The position numbers and the translations under genes were made by a program. Below, piece after piece: positions 8,782-19,348 of a stretch of DNA of 64,000 nt. Location of the stretch: positions 1 through 64,000 of the forward strand of contig JBBSGB010000017.1 in assembly GCA_038254545.1 (NCBI GenBank), given 5' to 3'. This DNA comes from CAHJXF01 sp038254545 (GTDB lineage Bacteria > Pseudomonadota > Gammaproteobacteria > Burkholderiales > Burkholderiaceae_D). The first letter of the stretch is position 1. Every line of letters begins with the position of its first letter. The notes under the pieces were generated by a model. The model searched no databases. It was not told where the DNA came from and saw only the letters and a program-made list of their open reading frames with translations.

Positions 8782-9446
8782 GACTGCGCCGACGCAGCCA
8801 GAAAGCCCGCGAGATCGACGAGGAAGTGCGCGACCATGTTGCACACCAGATCGCGCCGCCAAAGAAACAGGAGCGTCAACACGATCGCGCCACTGACCAC
8901 GATCAGCAGTTGCGCAGGACCCCAGTAAGCCAGATGCGCGAGCGTGAAGACCGCGATCGATACGATCGCCGCGATCCATGTGCTGCCCGTGACTTCGGCG
9001 ATCCGTGAGATCGGATAGCCGCGATACAAAATCTCCTCGACGATTGCAGCGCGGACCGCGAGCAGCACCTGATACCAGAACGGAAGCCGCGTGATGCCTT
9101 CGACCGCCTTCTGGTTCATCGACAGGCCGAGCATCGGAAAGACGATTGCGTAGAACACGATCACGCTTGTGAACAACACGACGGCAGCCGCGATGCCGAA
9201 CAAGAAGGTCTTGCCGCTGGGACGATGCAGGCCGATGGACGCGAGCGGTCGGCGCTCGATGACGCGAACGTAAAGCAGCAGCACGAGCGCGATGGCCCAC
9301 CACACCACTTCGCGCGGCCACGCGAACGCTGCAGTCCCCAGCCCCAGGCGTGCGCCGAGATTGAGTTCGGGCAATCCGAAAGCGATCGCAAGACCGATGA
9401 GGGTCAACAGCCAGAGCTTGCGGGGATGATCGGACTTCGCAGTCAT
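8778..9446 (-). CDS. CPBP-family (CAAX/Abi) intramembrane metalloprotease
   Basis: 222-residue membrane protein with about six to seven helices and the CPBP motifs: EE-x3-R (Glu137, Glu138, Arg142 in VEEILYRG), a second-motif His171 (TLAHLAYW) and a third His207 (VAHFLVDL). These are the predicted metal and catalytic residues of CAAX-type intramembrane glutamic proteases. Bacterial members process unknown substrates and some mediate bacteriocin immunity; no bacteriocin gene is seen here. Coupled to the downstream RDD gene and divergent from mdtA. Confidence 0.85.
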   Translation of the reverse strand: MTAKSDHPRKLWLLTLIGLAIAFGLPELNLGARLGLGTAAFAWPREVVWWAIALVLLLYVRVIERRPLASIGLHRPSGKTFLFGIAAAVVLFTSVIVFYAIVFPMLGLSMNQKAVEGITRLPFWYQVLLAVRAAIVEEILYRGYPISRIAEVTGSTWIAAIVSIAVFTLAHLAYWGPAQLLIVVSGAIVLTLLFLWRRDLVCNMVAHFLVDLAGFLAASAQS

Positions 9447-9652
9447 CGCGAGATGCTAAACCACGAACTGTGGGACAGGTGCGGACGCGATGAAGCATGC
9501 GCATTCTTGCAACTTGTCGTGACAATGGCGTTAGCCGCGAGCCATGACTCGAATGCGCCGGCATGTTCCAATTGCGCGTTTGTTCGTGGCCGCCGCGCAA
9601 TCAAGCCCATCGGCGCCGCATCGACCCACCCCGACCACGACCTTATTCATCG

Positions 9653-11200
9653 ATGACTCCCAGCGATCCATCCCGCGGTCCGTCCCGCGACCCGCTCACG
9701 GCGCCCGCCGGTCCGCTGCTGCTCCAGGGCCCGCGCCGTCCCTGGTATCGCAGAGCGTGGGTATGGATCCTGATCGTCGTCCTGGTGGTCGCAGGCGTGT
9801 GGTTCTGGCGTTCGCGCGCGCAAGCACCGGTCGGTGCAGATGGGCAGACCCCAGCGCAGTCCCAAGGCGCGGCCGGAGCATCCAAGGGCGGAGGCGGACG
9901 CCGCAGCCAGCAGGGCGGCCCCGGTCCCAATGCGGTGATGCCGGTCGGCACCGCAACCGCGAAGCAGGCCGACGTTCCGATCTACCTGAACGGCCTCGGA
10001 TCGGTGACGCCGGTCAGCACCGTGACGGTCAAGAGTCGCGTCGATGGCCAACTCGCCAGGATCAATTTCAAGGAAGGCCAACTCGTCAAGGCCGGCGAGG
10101 TGCTCGCCGAAATCGATGCGCGTCCTTTCCAGGTCGTCGTCACGCAAGCCGAAGGCACGATGGCGCGCGACCAGGCCCTGCTCGCGAATGCGAAGGTCGA
10201 TCTCGAGCGCTATCGCAAGCTGGTCGCGCAGGATTCGATCGCTACGCAGCAGCTCGATACGCAGAAGGCGCTGGTCAATCAATACGAGGGAACGGTCAAG
10301 GGTGATCGCGGCAACGTGGACAGCGCGAAGCTGCAGCTTTCGTACACGAAGGTCACGGCGCCCGTCGGCGGGCGCATCGGATTGAAGCAGGTCGATGCGG
10401 GCAACATGGTCCATGCGTCGGACACCAACGGCATCGTCGTCATCACGCAGTTGCAGCCGATCGATGTGGTGTTCTCGGTGCCCGAGGCCAACGTGCAGCG
10501 CGTGATGAAGCAACTCGTCTCGGGGACTCGATTGCCGGTCGATGCGTGGGATCGCGATTCGAAGATCAAGCTCGCCGATGGCGCGCTGGTGACGGTCGAC
10601 AACCAGATCGATGTCGCCACCGGGACCGTGAAGTTGAAGGCGCGTTTCGCGAACGGGGAGTACCAGCTCTTTCCCAATCAGTTCGTGAACGCACGGCTGT
10701 TGCTCGACGTGCAGCGCGGCGCAACCGTGGTACCGCCCGCGGCGGTCCAGCGCGGCGCGCAAGGGCTTTACGTGTACGTGGTCGGTGCCGACGACACCGT
10801 CACGGCGCGCACGGTGAAGACCGGTGTCTCGCAAGGCGATATGGTCGTGATCGACGACGGCATCAAGGTCGGCGAGGTGGTGGTGGTCGACGGCACCGAC
10901 AAGCTGAAGGAAGGCGCCAAGGTCGAGCCGGTGGCGCGCGATGGCGCGGCGATCGCTCCGTCGCCGAATTCAGGCAATGCGGCGGGCGGGCGTGGGGGTC
11001 GCGACGCCAACATGACGCCCGAAGAGCGCCAGAAGCGCTGGGTCGAGATCAACAAGCGCATCGATGCGGGCGAGTTCGGCGAAGACATCAAGAAGCTGCC
11101 CGAAGAAGAGCGGAAGAAGAAGATGCAGGAAATGCGCAAGCAGCGCGACGGCGCGGCGGGCGGCGCGCCGGGAGCATCTTCCGGAGCGCCGCCGAAATGA
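9653..11200 (+). CDS. mdtA: RND efflux periplasmic adaptor (MdtA-like membrane fusion protein)
   Basis: 515 residues. A cytoplasmic tail and a single membrane helix (WVWILIVVLVVAGVWFW) anchor it; then come the barrel-sandwich hybrid (lipoyl-like) halves around KSRVDGQLARI and TKVTAPVGGRIG, an alpha-hairpin between them, and the beta-barrel and membrane-proximal domains. It links the RND pump to the outer-membrane channel. The last 75 residues form an unusual Gly-rich then highly charged tail (MTPEERQKRWVEINKR...EERKKKMQEMRKQRD) beyond the usual MdtA end. ATG 9653 was chosen because the in-frame extension to 9563 is proline/arginine-rich and without family support. Confidence 0.92.
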   Translation: MTPSDPSRGPSRDPLTAPAGPLLLQGPRRPWYRRAWVWILIVVLVVAGVWFWRSRAQAPVGADGQTPAQSQGAAGASKGGGGRRSQQGGPGPNAVMPVGTATAKQADVPIYLNGLGSVTPVSTVTVKSRVDGQLARINFKEGQLVKAGEVLAEIDARPFQVVVTQAEGTMARDQALLANAKVDLERYRKLVAQDSIATQQLDTQKALVNQYEGTVKGDRGNVDSAKLQLSYTKVTAPVGGRIGLKQVDAGNMVHASDTNGIVVITQLQPIDVVFSVPEANVQRVMKQLVSGTRLPVDAWDRDSKIKLADGALVTVDNQIDVATGTVKLKARFANGEYQLFPNQFVNARLLLDVQRGATVVPPAAVQRGAQGLYVYVVGADDTVTARTVKTGVSQGDMVVIDDGIKVGEVVVVDGTDKLKEGAKVEPVARDGAAIAPSPNSGNAAGGRGGRDANMTPEERQKRWVEINKRIDAGEFGEDIKKLPEEERKKKMQEMRKQRDGAAGGAPGASSGAPPK

Positions 11201-11257
11201 TCGTGGGCGTCGCGCGCACGCACGAATCCTTCGCCTGCGAGGCAGGCGAGTAGGCGC

Positions 11258-14200
11258 ATGAACCCGTCACGCCCTTTCATCCTCCGCCCCGTCGCCACAT
11301 CGCTGCTGATGCTGGCGATCCTCCTGGTCGGCATCGTCGCGTATCGGCAGTTGCCGTTGTCGGCGTTGCCCGAGGTCGATTACCCGACCATCCAGGTCGT
11401 CACGCTGTACCCGGGCGCGAGCCCCGAGGTGATGACGTCGTCGGTGACGGCGCCGCTCGAACGCCAGTTCGGGCAGATGCCGGGCTTGAAGCAGATGTCG
11501 TCCACCAGTTCGGGCGGTGCGTCGGTGATCACCCTGCAGTTCGATCTCGCGCTGTCGCTCGACATCGCCGAGCAGGAAGTGCAGGCCGCAATCAACGCGG
11601 GCGGCAACCTGTTGCCCGGCGACCTGCCGAATCCGCCGATCTACAGCAAGGTCAACCCGGCCGACACGCCGATCCTTGCACTGGCGATCACGTCGAAGAC
11701 CCTGGCGCTGCCCAAGGTGCAGGACCTGGTCGATACGCGCATCGCGCAGAAGATCTCGCAGTTACCGGGCGTGGGTCTGGTGAGCCTGTCGGGCGGGCAA
11801 CGGCCCGCAGTGCGCATCCAGGTCAATCCGAAGGCGATCGCTTCGCTCGGCCTGGGTCTGGACGACGTGCGAACCGCGATCTCGAACGCGAACACCAATC
11901 AGGCGAAGGGCAGCTTCGACGGTCCAACGCGCGCATCGACCATCGACGCCAACGACCAGCTGCGCTCGGCCGACGAATATCGCAACCTGATCATCGCTTA
12001 CAAGGACGGCGCGGCTATCCGCCTGTCCGACGTGGCCGACGTCGTCGACGGCGCCGAGAACGTGCGCCTGGCCGCGTGGGCCAACGACAAGCCCGCGATC
12101 ATTCTCAACGTGCAGCGCCAGCCGGGCGCGAACGTGATCGACGTGGTCGATCGCGTGAAGAAACTGCTGCCGCAATTGCAGGCTTCGCTGCCCTCGTCGG
12201 TCGAGGTCACGCTGCTCACCGACCGCACCGCCACCATCCGCGCGTCGGTCGACGACGTGCGCTTCGAGCTGTTGCTCGCGATCGTGCTGGTGGTGATGGT
12301 GATCTTCGTTTTCCTGCGCAACCTGCCGGGCACCATCATCCCGAGCGTGGCGGTGCCGCTGTCACTGGTCGGAACCTTCGGCGTGATGTATCTCGCCGGT
12401 TTCTCGATCAACAACCTCACCTTGATGGCGCTGACGATCGCGACCGGCTTCGTGGTCGACGACGCGATCGTGATGATCGAGAACATCTCGCGCTACATCG
12501 AAGCCGGCATGAAGCCGTTCGAGGCCGCGTTGAAGGGCGCCGAGCAGATCGGCTTCACGATCATCTCGCTGACGTTTTCCCTGATCGCGGTGCTGATCCC
12601 GCTGCTGTTCATGGGCGACGTGGTAGGGCGATTATTCCGCGAGTTCGCGATCACGCTCGCGGTGGCGATCCTGATTTCCGCGGTGGTGTCATTGTCGCTC
12701 ACCCCGATGATGTGCGCGCGCCTGCTCAAGCACACGCCGCCCGAGCGCGAACCGATGTGGGCGAGGAAGACCAACGCGCTCTTCGAGGACGTGATCGCGC
12801 GCTACGGCCGCGCGCTCGAATGGGTGCTCGATCATCAGCCGATCACGCTGATCATCGCAGTAGGCACGTTGCTGCTCACGATCATCCTTTACATCCTGAT
12901 TCCCAAGGGCTTCTTCCCGGTCCAGGACACGGGCGCGATCCAGGGCATCACCGATGCGCAGCAGTCGGTCTCGTTCGCGGCGATGGCCGAGCGCCAGCAG
13001 CAACTCGCGCGCATCGTGTCCCAGGATCCCGCGGTCGAAAGCCTGTCGTCGTTCATCGGCATCGACGGCACCAACACGACGCTCAACAGCGGGCGCTTCC
13101 TGATCAACCTCAAGCCTTACGGCAGCGGCGACGGCAAGCGCGACATCCACGCGACCGAGGTGATCAAGCGGCTGCAATCGAAGATCGATCAGGAGATCGG
13201 CATCAGCCTGTACATGCAGCCGGTGCAGGACCTCACCATCGAGACGCGCGTCTCGCGCACGCAATACCAGTTCAGCGTCGAGGACGCGAACCCGGTCGAG
13301 CTTGCCGCCTGGGTCCCCAAGATCGTCGAGAAGCTGTCGCATGTTCCCGAGCTCGCCGAGGTCGCGAGCGACCAGCAGGACAAGGGCCTGCAGGCCTACA
13401 TCCAGATCGATCGCGACGCCGCATCGCGCCTGGGCATCACGCCGGCCGCGATCGACAACGCGCTCTACAACGCCTTCGGCCAGCGCCTCGTCTCGACCAT
13501 CTTCACGCAGGCCAATCAATATCGCGTGGTGCTCGAGGTCAAGCCCGAATACGGGCTGGGTCCGAGCGCGCTCGACGGCATCTACGTCACCGCGACCGGC
13601 GTGGCCTCGGCGGTCGGACAGAACACGCAAGGACGCTCGCAGGCCAATGCCGCGGCGGCTCAGCAATCGACGTCAGCGGTGAGCGCGACTTCGATGCAGG
13701 TGCCGCTGTCGTCGATCGCCACGATCTCGGAGCGCGCAGGTTCGCTCGTCATCAATCACATCGGCCAGTTCCCGTCGGCCACCGTGTCGTTCAACCTGGC
13801 CTCGGGCGCGTCGCTCGGGCAGGCCGTCAAGGCGATCCGCGCTGCGCAGGCGGAGCTCGGCGTACCGCCCAGCGTCGCGCTCAACTTCCAGGGCGCGGCG
13901 CTGGCATTCCAGGCTTCGCTCGACAACACGCTGTTCCTGATCCTGGCCGCGATCGTGACGATGTACATCGTGCTGGGCGTGCTCTACGAGAGCTACATCC
14001 ATCCGGTCACGATCCTCTCGACCCTGCCATCGGCGGGCGTCGGCGCGCTGCTCGCATTGATGATCGCAGGACAGGATCTCGGCATCATCGCGATCATCGG
14101 CATCATCCTCTTGATCGGCATCGTCAAGAAGAACGCGATCATGATGATTGACTTCGCGCTCGACGCCGAACGCAACGACGGCATGAATCCGCGCGACGCG

Positions 14201-14524
14201 ATCCACCGCGCCGCGCTGCTGCGCTTTCGTCCGATCCTGATGACGACGATGGCCGCGCTGCTCTCCGCGCTGCCGCTGATGCTGGGCGGCGGCATCGGTT
14301 CCGAACTGCGCCGGCCCCTTGGTATCGCGATGGTCGGGGGCCTGCTGGTCTCGCAGGTACTCACGCTGTTCACGACGCCGGTGATCTATCTGACCTTCGA
14401 TCGCGGCGCGCGGCGCTTTGCGGCCTGGCGGCATCGCCACGATGGCGGGGTCGATGACGACGCGCGTGATCGCCGCCGCGACGATGCGCTCGACGAGCCG
14501 CCGGCCGGGAGCATGATCCCGTGA
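11258..14524 (+). CDS. mdtB: RND multidrug efflux pump, MdtB-type subunit
   Basis: 1088-residue inner-membrane proton-driven pump subunit with the HAE1 RND architecture: helix 1 (RPVATSLLMLAILLVG), two large periplasmic loops, and twelve helices. The proton-relay acids are in ATGFVVDDAIVMIEN (helix 4) and the helix-10 lysine in GIVKKNAIMMIDFA. In MdtABC systems MdtB and MdtC form a heterotrimer. About 57 bases separate it from mdtA and it overlaps mdtC by four bases (GTGA). The C-terminal about 35 residues are acidic and arginine-rich. Confidence 0.94.
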   Translation: MNPSRPFILRPVATSLLMLAILLVGIVAYRQLPLSALPEVDYPTIQVVTLYPGASPEVMTSSVTAPLERQFGQMPGLKQMSSTSSGGASVITLQFDLALSLDIAEQEVQAAINAGGNLLPGDLPNPPIYSKVNPADTPILALAITSKTLALPKVQDLVDTRIAQKISQLPGVGLVSLSGGQRPAVRIQVNPKAIASLGLGLDDVRTAISNANTNQAKGSFDGPTRASTIDANDQLRSADEYRNLIIAYKDGAAIRLSDVADVVDGAENVRLAAWANDKPAIILNVQRQPGANVIDVVDRVKKLLPQLQASLPSSVEVTLLTDRTATIRASVDDVRFELLLAIVLVVMVIFVFLRNLPGTIIPSVAVPLSLVGTFGVMYLAGFSINNLTLMALTIATGFVVDDAIVMIENISRYIEAGMKPFEAALKGAEQIGFTIISLTFSLIAVLIPLLFMGDVVGRLFREFAITLAVAILISAVVSLSLTPMMCARLLKHTPPEREPMWARKTNALFEDVIARYGRALEWVLDHQPITLIIAVGTLLLTIILYILIPKGFFPVQDTGAIQGITDAQQSVSFAAMAERQQQLARIVSQDPAVESLSSFIGIDGTNTTLNSGRFLINLKPYGSGDGKRDIHATEVIKRLQSKIDQEIGISLYMQPVQDLTIETRVSRTQYQFSVEDANPVELAAWVPKIVEKLSHVPELAEVASDQQDKGLQAYIQIDRDAASRLGITPAAIDNALYNAFGQRLVSTIFTQANQYRVVLEVKPEYGLGPSALDGIYVTATGVASAVGQNTQGRSQANAAAAQQSTSAVSATSMQVPLSSIATISERAGSLVINHIGQFPSATVSFNLASGASLGQAVKAIRAAQAELGVPPSVALNFQGAALAFQASLDNTLFLILAAIVTMYIVLGVLYESYIHPVTILSTLPSAGVGALLALMIAGQDLGIIAIIGIILLIGIVKKNAIMMIDFALDAERNDGMNPRDAIHRAALLRFRPILMTTMAALLSALPLMLGGGIGSELRRPLGIAMVGGLLVSQVLTLFTTPVIYLTFDRGARRFAAWRHRHDGGVDDDARDRRRDDALDEPPAGSMIP

Positions 14525-17500
14525 GCCGCGAGAGCGAAGACAGGCGCGACGACGGCAACCACGAAGGCCGTCGCGGCCACGGGATCAGGGGCGTGATCGA
14601 CCAAGCCTTCAATCCCTCGCGCCTGTTCATCGAGCGACCGGTCGCGACCACGCTGCTGACCATCGGCATCGCGCTGGCGGGTGCGATGGCCTTCGCACTG
14701 CTGCCGGTGTCTCCGTTGCCGCAGGTGGATTTTCCGACGATCTCGGTCAACGCCGGACTGCCCGGGGCGAGTCCCGAGACCATGGCCGCCACGGTCGCGA
14801 CGCCGCTCGAACGCGCGCTCGGGCGCATCGCGGGCGTGACAGAGATGACGTCGTCGAGCGGCCTGGGCTCGACCAACGTGACCCTGCAATTCGACTTGTC
14901 ACGCGACATCAATGGCGCGGCGCGCGACGTGCAGGCGGCGATCAACGCGGCGCGCAATCTGTTGCCGACGGGCCTGCCGAACAACCCGAATTACCGCAAG
15001 GTCAATCCGGCGGATGCGCCGATCCTGATTCTCGCGATGACCTCGGACACGCTGAGCCGCAGCCAGATGTTCGACGCGGCCGACACCATCCTCGCGCAGA
15101 AGATCTCGCAGGTAGCCGGCGTGGGCAACGTCAACGTCGGCGGCGCCGCGCGGCCCGCGGTGCGCGTCGAACTCAATCCGGGCCAACTCAACAACGCGGG
15201 CATCGGCGTCGAGCAGGTGCGCAACGCGATCGCATCGACCAACGCCAACCGGCCCAAGGGCGTGCTCGACGACGGCACGCACGCGTGGCAGATCTATGCG
15301 AACGATCAATCGAAGACGGCGGCCGAATATCGTCCGCTGATCGTGGCGTACCAGAAGGGCGCGCCGGTGCGCCTGGGCGACGTCGCGCAGGTCATCGATT
15401 CCAACCAGGACCTGCGCAACGCGGGCCTGGCCAACGGCAAGCAGTCGGTGGTGATGATCATCTTCCGGCAGCCCAACGCCAACATCATCGACACCGTCGA
15501 ACGCATCAAGGCGCTGCTGCCGCAGTTCCGCGCGTCGATTCCGGCGGCGATCGACCTGACGATCATGCTCGATCGCACGACCACGATCCGCGCGTCGCTG
15601 CGCGATACCGAAACGACGCTGCTGCTCTCCGTTGCGCTGGTGATCCTGGTGGTGTTCCTGTTTCTCGGCAACGCGCGCGCCGCTTTGATTCCCAGCGTGG
15701 CCGTGCCGGTGTCGCTGATCGGAACCTTCGGCGCGATGTATCTGTTCGGATACTCGCTGAACATCTTCACGCTGATGGCGCTGACAGTCGCGACCGGCTT
15801 CGTGGTCGACGACGCGGTGGTGGTGCTCGAGAATGTGTCGAGATATATCGAAGAAGGAATGAGACCCTTCGAAGCCGCGATGCGCGGCGCGAAGGAGGTC
15901 GGCTTCACGGTGCTGTCGATGAGCTTCTCGTTGATCGCCGTCTTCATCCCGATCCTGCTGATGGGCGGCATCGTGGGACGGCTGTTCCGCGAGTTCGCGG
16001 TCACGCTGTCGGTGGCGATCCTGGTGTCGCTGGTCGTGTCGCTGACGACGACACCGATGATGTGCGCGTATGTGCTGAAGCCACGCAAGACAGACGATAA
16101 CGCGGACGGCAAGGGGGACGAGAGGCGCAGCGCATGGCGCAGATTCCTGTCGGGCGTCGATCGTCGCGTGGTACAGCCGATCGCACGCGGCAGTGCGTGG
16201 GCGGTCGACGGCATGACGCGCGGCTACACGCGCTCGCTGGGCTGGGCGCTGGGCGCGGCGCCGCTGATGATCGTGATTCTTTTCGCCACCGTCGCGTTGA
16301 ACGTGTGGCTCTACACAATCGTGCCCAAGGGCTTTTTCCCGCAGCAGGACACCGGGCGCATGGGCGGCGCGATCCAGGCCGATCAGGCGATCTCGTTCCA
16401 GGCGATGCAGACCAAGCTCGAGCGCTTCGTCAAGATCGTGCGGGCCGATCCCGCGGTGGTCAACGTGATCGCGTTCACCGGCGGCGGGCAACGCAATTTC
16501 GGCAACATGTTCGTCGCGTTGAAGCCCTTGTCCGAACGCAAGGAGACGATCGACCAGGTGATCGGCCGGCTGCGTCGCGCAACTGCGCGCGAGCCGGGTG
16601 CGACCTTGTATTTCCAGGCGGTGCAGGACATCCGCATCGGCGGCCGTTCATCGAACGCGCTGTATCAATACACGCTGCAGGCCGACGACTTGAACGAGTT
16701 GCGCGCGTGGGAGCCGAAGATCCGTCAGGCGTTGACGCAACTGCCCGAGCTGACCGACGTCAACACCGACACGCAGGACAAGGGACTGCAGACATCGCTG
16801 GTGATCGATCGCGATGCCGCGTCGCGCCTGGGCATCACCGCAGTCGCGGTCGACACGACGCTCAACGATCTGTTCGGACAGCGGCAGGTCTCGACGATCT
16901 ACAACCCGCTCAACCAGTACAAGGTCGTGATGGAAGCCGCGCCGCAGTACTGGCAGAGCCCCGACTCGCTCAAGGACGTGTTCGTCGCGTCCAGGACCGG
17001 CGCGTCGATCCCGCTGTCGTCGTTCGCGCACTACGAGACCACCAACACCGCGTTGCGCGTGAACCATCAGGGACAGTTCGTGGCGTCGACGATCTCGTTC
17101 AACCTGCCCGAGAACGCGTCGCTGTCGACTGCCACCAACGCGATCGAGAACGCGATGTCGCGCATCGGCGTGCCGTCGTCGATCCACGGCGGCTTCCAGG
17201 GCACGGCCAAGGCCTTCCAGGACTCGTTGGCGAGTCAGCCGATCCTGATCGCGACCGCGCTCTTGGCGGTGTTCATCGTGCTCGGCATCCTCTACGAAAG
17301 CCTGGTGCATCCGCTGACGATCCTCTCGACCTTGCCGTCGGCGGGCGTCGGCGCCTTGCTCGCGCTGCTCGCGACCGATACCGAGTTCTCCATCATCGCG
17401 CTGATCGGCGTGATCCTCCTGATCGGCATCGTCAAGAAGAACGCGATCATGATGATCGACTTCGCGATCGCCCGTGAACGCGATCGCGGGCTCACGCCGC

Positions 17501-17808
17501 GCGACGCGATCTTCGAGGCGGCGACGCTGCGCTTTCGGCCGATCATGATGACGACGCTCGCGGCGCTGTTCGGTGCGCTGCCGCTCGCACTCGGTGCGGG
17601 GGACGGCGCCGAGCTTCGCCGGCCGCTGGGCATCGCGATCGTCGGCGGCCTGCTCGTCAGCCAGGTGCTGACGCTCTACACCACGCCGGTCGTGTATCTC
17701 TATTTCGATCGCATGAGCCATTGGGCCCGCCGGCGGCGCGAGCGGCGCAACGAGCGGCGTCGCGCGCGCGATGAAGCGCGCGTATCGGATCGCCCATCGC
17801 ATGCATGA
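14521..17808 (+). CDS. mdtC: RND multidrug efflux pump, MdtC-type subunit
   Basis: 1095 residues, same fold as its neighbour MdtB. Helix 1 starts at RPVATTLLTIGIALAG after a charged cytoplasmic N-terminus; relay acids in ATGFVVDDAVVVLEN and the lysine in GIVKKNAIMMIDFA are intact. The periplasmic loop 2 is longer than in MdtB because of a charged cytoplasmic insert after ADGKGDERRSAWRRFLSG. The GTG start overlaps the mdtB stop, coupling the two pump subunits; a GTG just before IDQAFNPSRLF is an alternative start nearer the family N-terminus. Substrates cannot be predicted. Confidence 0.94.
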   Translation: MSRESEDRRDDGNHEGRRGHGIRGVIDQAFNPSRLFIERPVATTLLTIGIALAGAMAFALLPVSPLPQVDFPTISVNAGLPGASPETMAATVATPLERALGRIAGVTEMTSSSGLGSTNVTLQFDLSRDINGAARDVQAAINAARNLLPTGLPNNPNYRKVNPADAPILILAMTSDTLSRSQMFDAADTILAQKISQVAGVGNVNVGGAARPAVRVELNPGQLNNAGIGVEQVRNAIASTNANRPKGVLDDGTHAWQIYANDQSKTAAEYRPLIVAYQKGAPVRLGDVAQVIDSNQDLRNAGLANGKQSVVMIIFRQPNANIIDTVERIKALLPQFRASIPAAIDLTIMLDRTTTIRASLRDTETTLLLSVALVILVVFLFLGNARAALIPSVAVPVSLIGTFGAMYLFGYSLNIFTLMALTVATGFVVDDAVVVLENVSRYIEEGMRPFEAAMRGAKEVGFTVLSMSFSLIAVFIPILLMGGIVGRLFREFAVTLSVAILVSLVVSLTTTPMMCAYVLKPRKTDDNADGKGDERRSAWRRFLSGVDRRVVQPIARGSAWAVDGMTRGYTRSLGWALGAAPLMIVILFATVALNVWLYTIVPKGFFPQQDTGRMGGAIQADQAISFQAMQTKLERFVKIVRADPAVVNVIAFTGGGQRNFGNMFVALKPLSERKETIDQVIGRLRRATAREPGATLYFQAVQDIRIGGRSSNALYQYTLQADDLNELRAWEPKIRQALTQLPELTDVNTDTQDKGLQTSLVIDRDAASRLGITAVAVDTTLNDLFGQRQVSTIYNPLNQYKVVMEAAPQYWQSPDSLKDVFVASRTGASIPLSSFAHYETTNTALRVNHQGQFVASTISFNLPENASLSTATNAIENAMSRIGVPSSIHGGFQGTAKAFQDSLASQPILIATALLAVFIVLGILYESLVHPLTILSTLPSAGVGALLALLATDTEFSIIALIGVILLIGIVKKNAIMMIDFAIARERDRGLTPRDAIFEAATLRFRPIMMTTLAALFGALPLALGAGDGAELRRPLGIAIVGGLLVSQVLTLYTTPVVYLYFDRMSHWARRRRERRNERRRARDEARVSDRPSHA

Positions 17809-17818
17809 CAGTTGAAGC

Positions 17819-19276
17819 ATGAAAATTCATCTATCGCTCGTGGCCTCGCTGGCCGCGTTAGCCCTTGGGGCCTGCACCGTCGGCCCGGATTACCGACGCC
17901 CCGACGTCGCCACGCCCGCGAGCTTCAAGGAGAACCAGGGATGGAAGCTGGCGCAGCCGGCCGACGAGTTGCCGCACGGCAAGTGGTGGGAGATCTACGA
18001 CGATCCCGATCTGAACGCGCTGGTCGAACAGGTCGCGCAGAACAATCAAAGCGTCGCGCAGGCCGAGGCTTCGTATCGCGCCGCGACGGCGCTGGTCGAT
18101 GCGGCGCGATCGAATTATTTTCCGATCGTGTCGGCCGATGCATCGATCACGCGCTCGGGCGGCGGCCGCGCCGGAACCGTCGGAACCTCCGGGATCGCGA
18201 GCAGCAGCGGCCGCAGCAGCACGGTTCGCACCGTTTCGTTGGGGGCGTCGTGGGAGGTCGATCTGTGGGGCCGTGTGCGTCGCCAGGTCGAAGCGCAGCG
18301 CGAGAGCGCAAACGCGAGCGCGTCGGACCTGACCGGCATCGTGCTGTCGCGACAGGCGTCGCTCGCATCGAGCTATTTCCAGTTGCGCCTGGTCGATGCG
18401 CAAAAGCAGTTGCTCGACGACACCATCGCCGCGTATGCGCGCACGCTGCAGGTGACGCGCAATCGCTATGAAGGAGGCGTGTCGGCGAGAGTCGATGTGG
18501 CGCAGTCCGAAACCCAATTGAAGAACACGCAGGTGCAGGCGATCGATCTGGGCGTCGCGCGTGCGCAGCTTGAACACGCGATTGCGCTGCTGCTAGGCAG
18601 GCCGGCGTCGGAGTTCTCGATCCCAGCCAGTTCGTGGCGGGCTTTCGAGGCGAAGCGTGTACCGGTAGTGCCGGAGAGCGGCTTGCCCTCGCAATTGCTC
18701 GAGCGCCGCCCCGATATCGCAAGCGCGGAGCGCAGGGTCGCCGCAGCCAATGCGCAGATCGGGGTTGCCAAGGCCGCATATTTTCCGTCGCTCGGCATCT
18801 CCGCGTCGGGCGGTTTTTCCAGCGCGGTGGCCGCGGGACTTTTCAGCGCGCCCAATCGCTTCTGGTCGATCGGCCCCGCGCTCGCCGAGACCTTGTTCGA
18901 CGGCGGGCTGCGCCGCGCGCAGACCGCGCAGGCCATCGCCAACTACGACGCCAACGTCGCGGCCTATCGCGAGACCGTGCTTGGCGGCTTCGCGGAAGTC
19001 GAGGACCAGCTCGCGGCGCTGCGCATCCTCGAGCAGGAGGCCGAAGCGCAGGACGACGCGCTCGCATCGGCTCGCCAATCTCTCGAGTTGACGCTCAATC
19101 AATACAAGGCGGGAACGGTCAGCTACCTGAACGTCGTGACCGTGCAGGCAACGGCCCTGGCGAGCGAGCGCAACGCGGTGGCTGTCTTCGGCAACCGCAT
19201 GATCGCGAGCGTAGCGCTGGTGCGGGCGCTGGGCGGAGGATGGAGCTCGAGCGATACGCCAGCGGCGAGTCGCTGA
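17819..19276 (+). CDS. Outer-membrane efflux lipoprotein (NodT/OprM family)
   Basis: 485-residue TolC-fold channel for the preceding pump. A lipoprotein signal with lipobox LGAC (Cys19) is followed by the family opening TVGPDYRRPDV. Two outer-membrane efflux repeats (about 60-250 and 270-470) include the typical RRPDIASAERRVAAANAQIG motif and YKAGTVSYLNVVTVQ. It starts 10 bases after mdtC, so the operon encodes a complete tripartite machine. The N-terminal third is rich in Ser/Gly around residues 100-140. Confidence 0.94.
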   Translation: MKIHLSLVASLAALALGACTVGPDYRRPDVATPASFKENQGWKLAQPADELPHGKWWEIYDDPDLNALVEQVAQNNQSVAQAEASYRAATALVDAARSNYFPIVSADASITRSGGGRAGTVGTSGIASSSGRSSTVRTVSLGASWEVDLWGRVRRQVEAQRESANASASDLTGIVLSRQASLASSYFQLRLVDAQKQLLDDTIAAYARTLQVTRNRYEGGVSARVDVAQSETQLKNTQVQAIDLGVARAQLEHAIALLLGRPASEFSIPASSWRAFEAKRVPVVPESGLPSQLLERRPDIASAERRVAAANAQIGVAKAAYFPSLGISASGGFSSAVAAGLFSAPNRFWSIGPALAETLFDGGLRRAQTAQAIANYDANVAAYRETVLGGFAEVEDQLAALRILEQEAEAQDDALASARQSLELTLNQYKAGTVSYLNVVTVQATALASERNAVAVFGNRMIASVALVRALGGGWSSSDTPAASR

Positions 19277-19348
19277 CGTCTGCCCGCAGGAGCTCGAGTC
19301 GATTTTCCGTGGATTCGTCGCATCATGGTCGACCTCGCCAAAGGCACG

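Noticed and set aside
12076..14151. A 691-codon alternate frame inside mdtB.
   Set aside because: Same strand shadow of a strongly conserved RND pump; composition is Arg/Asp/His-rich without motifs.
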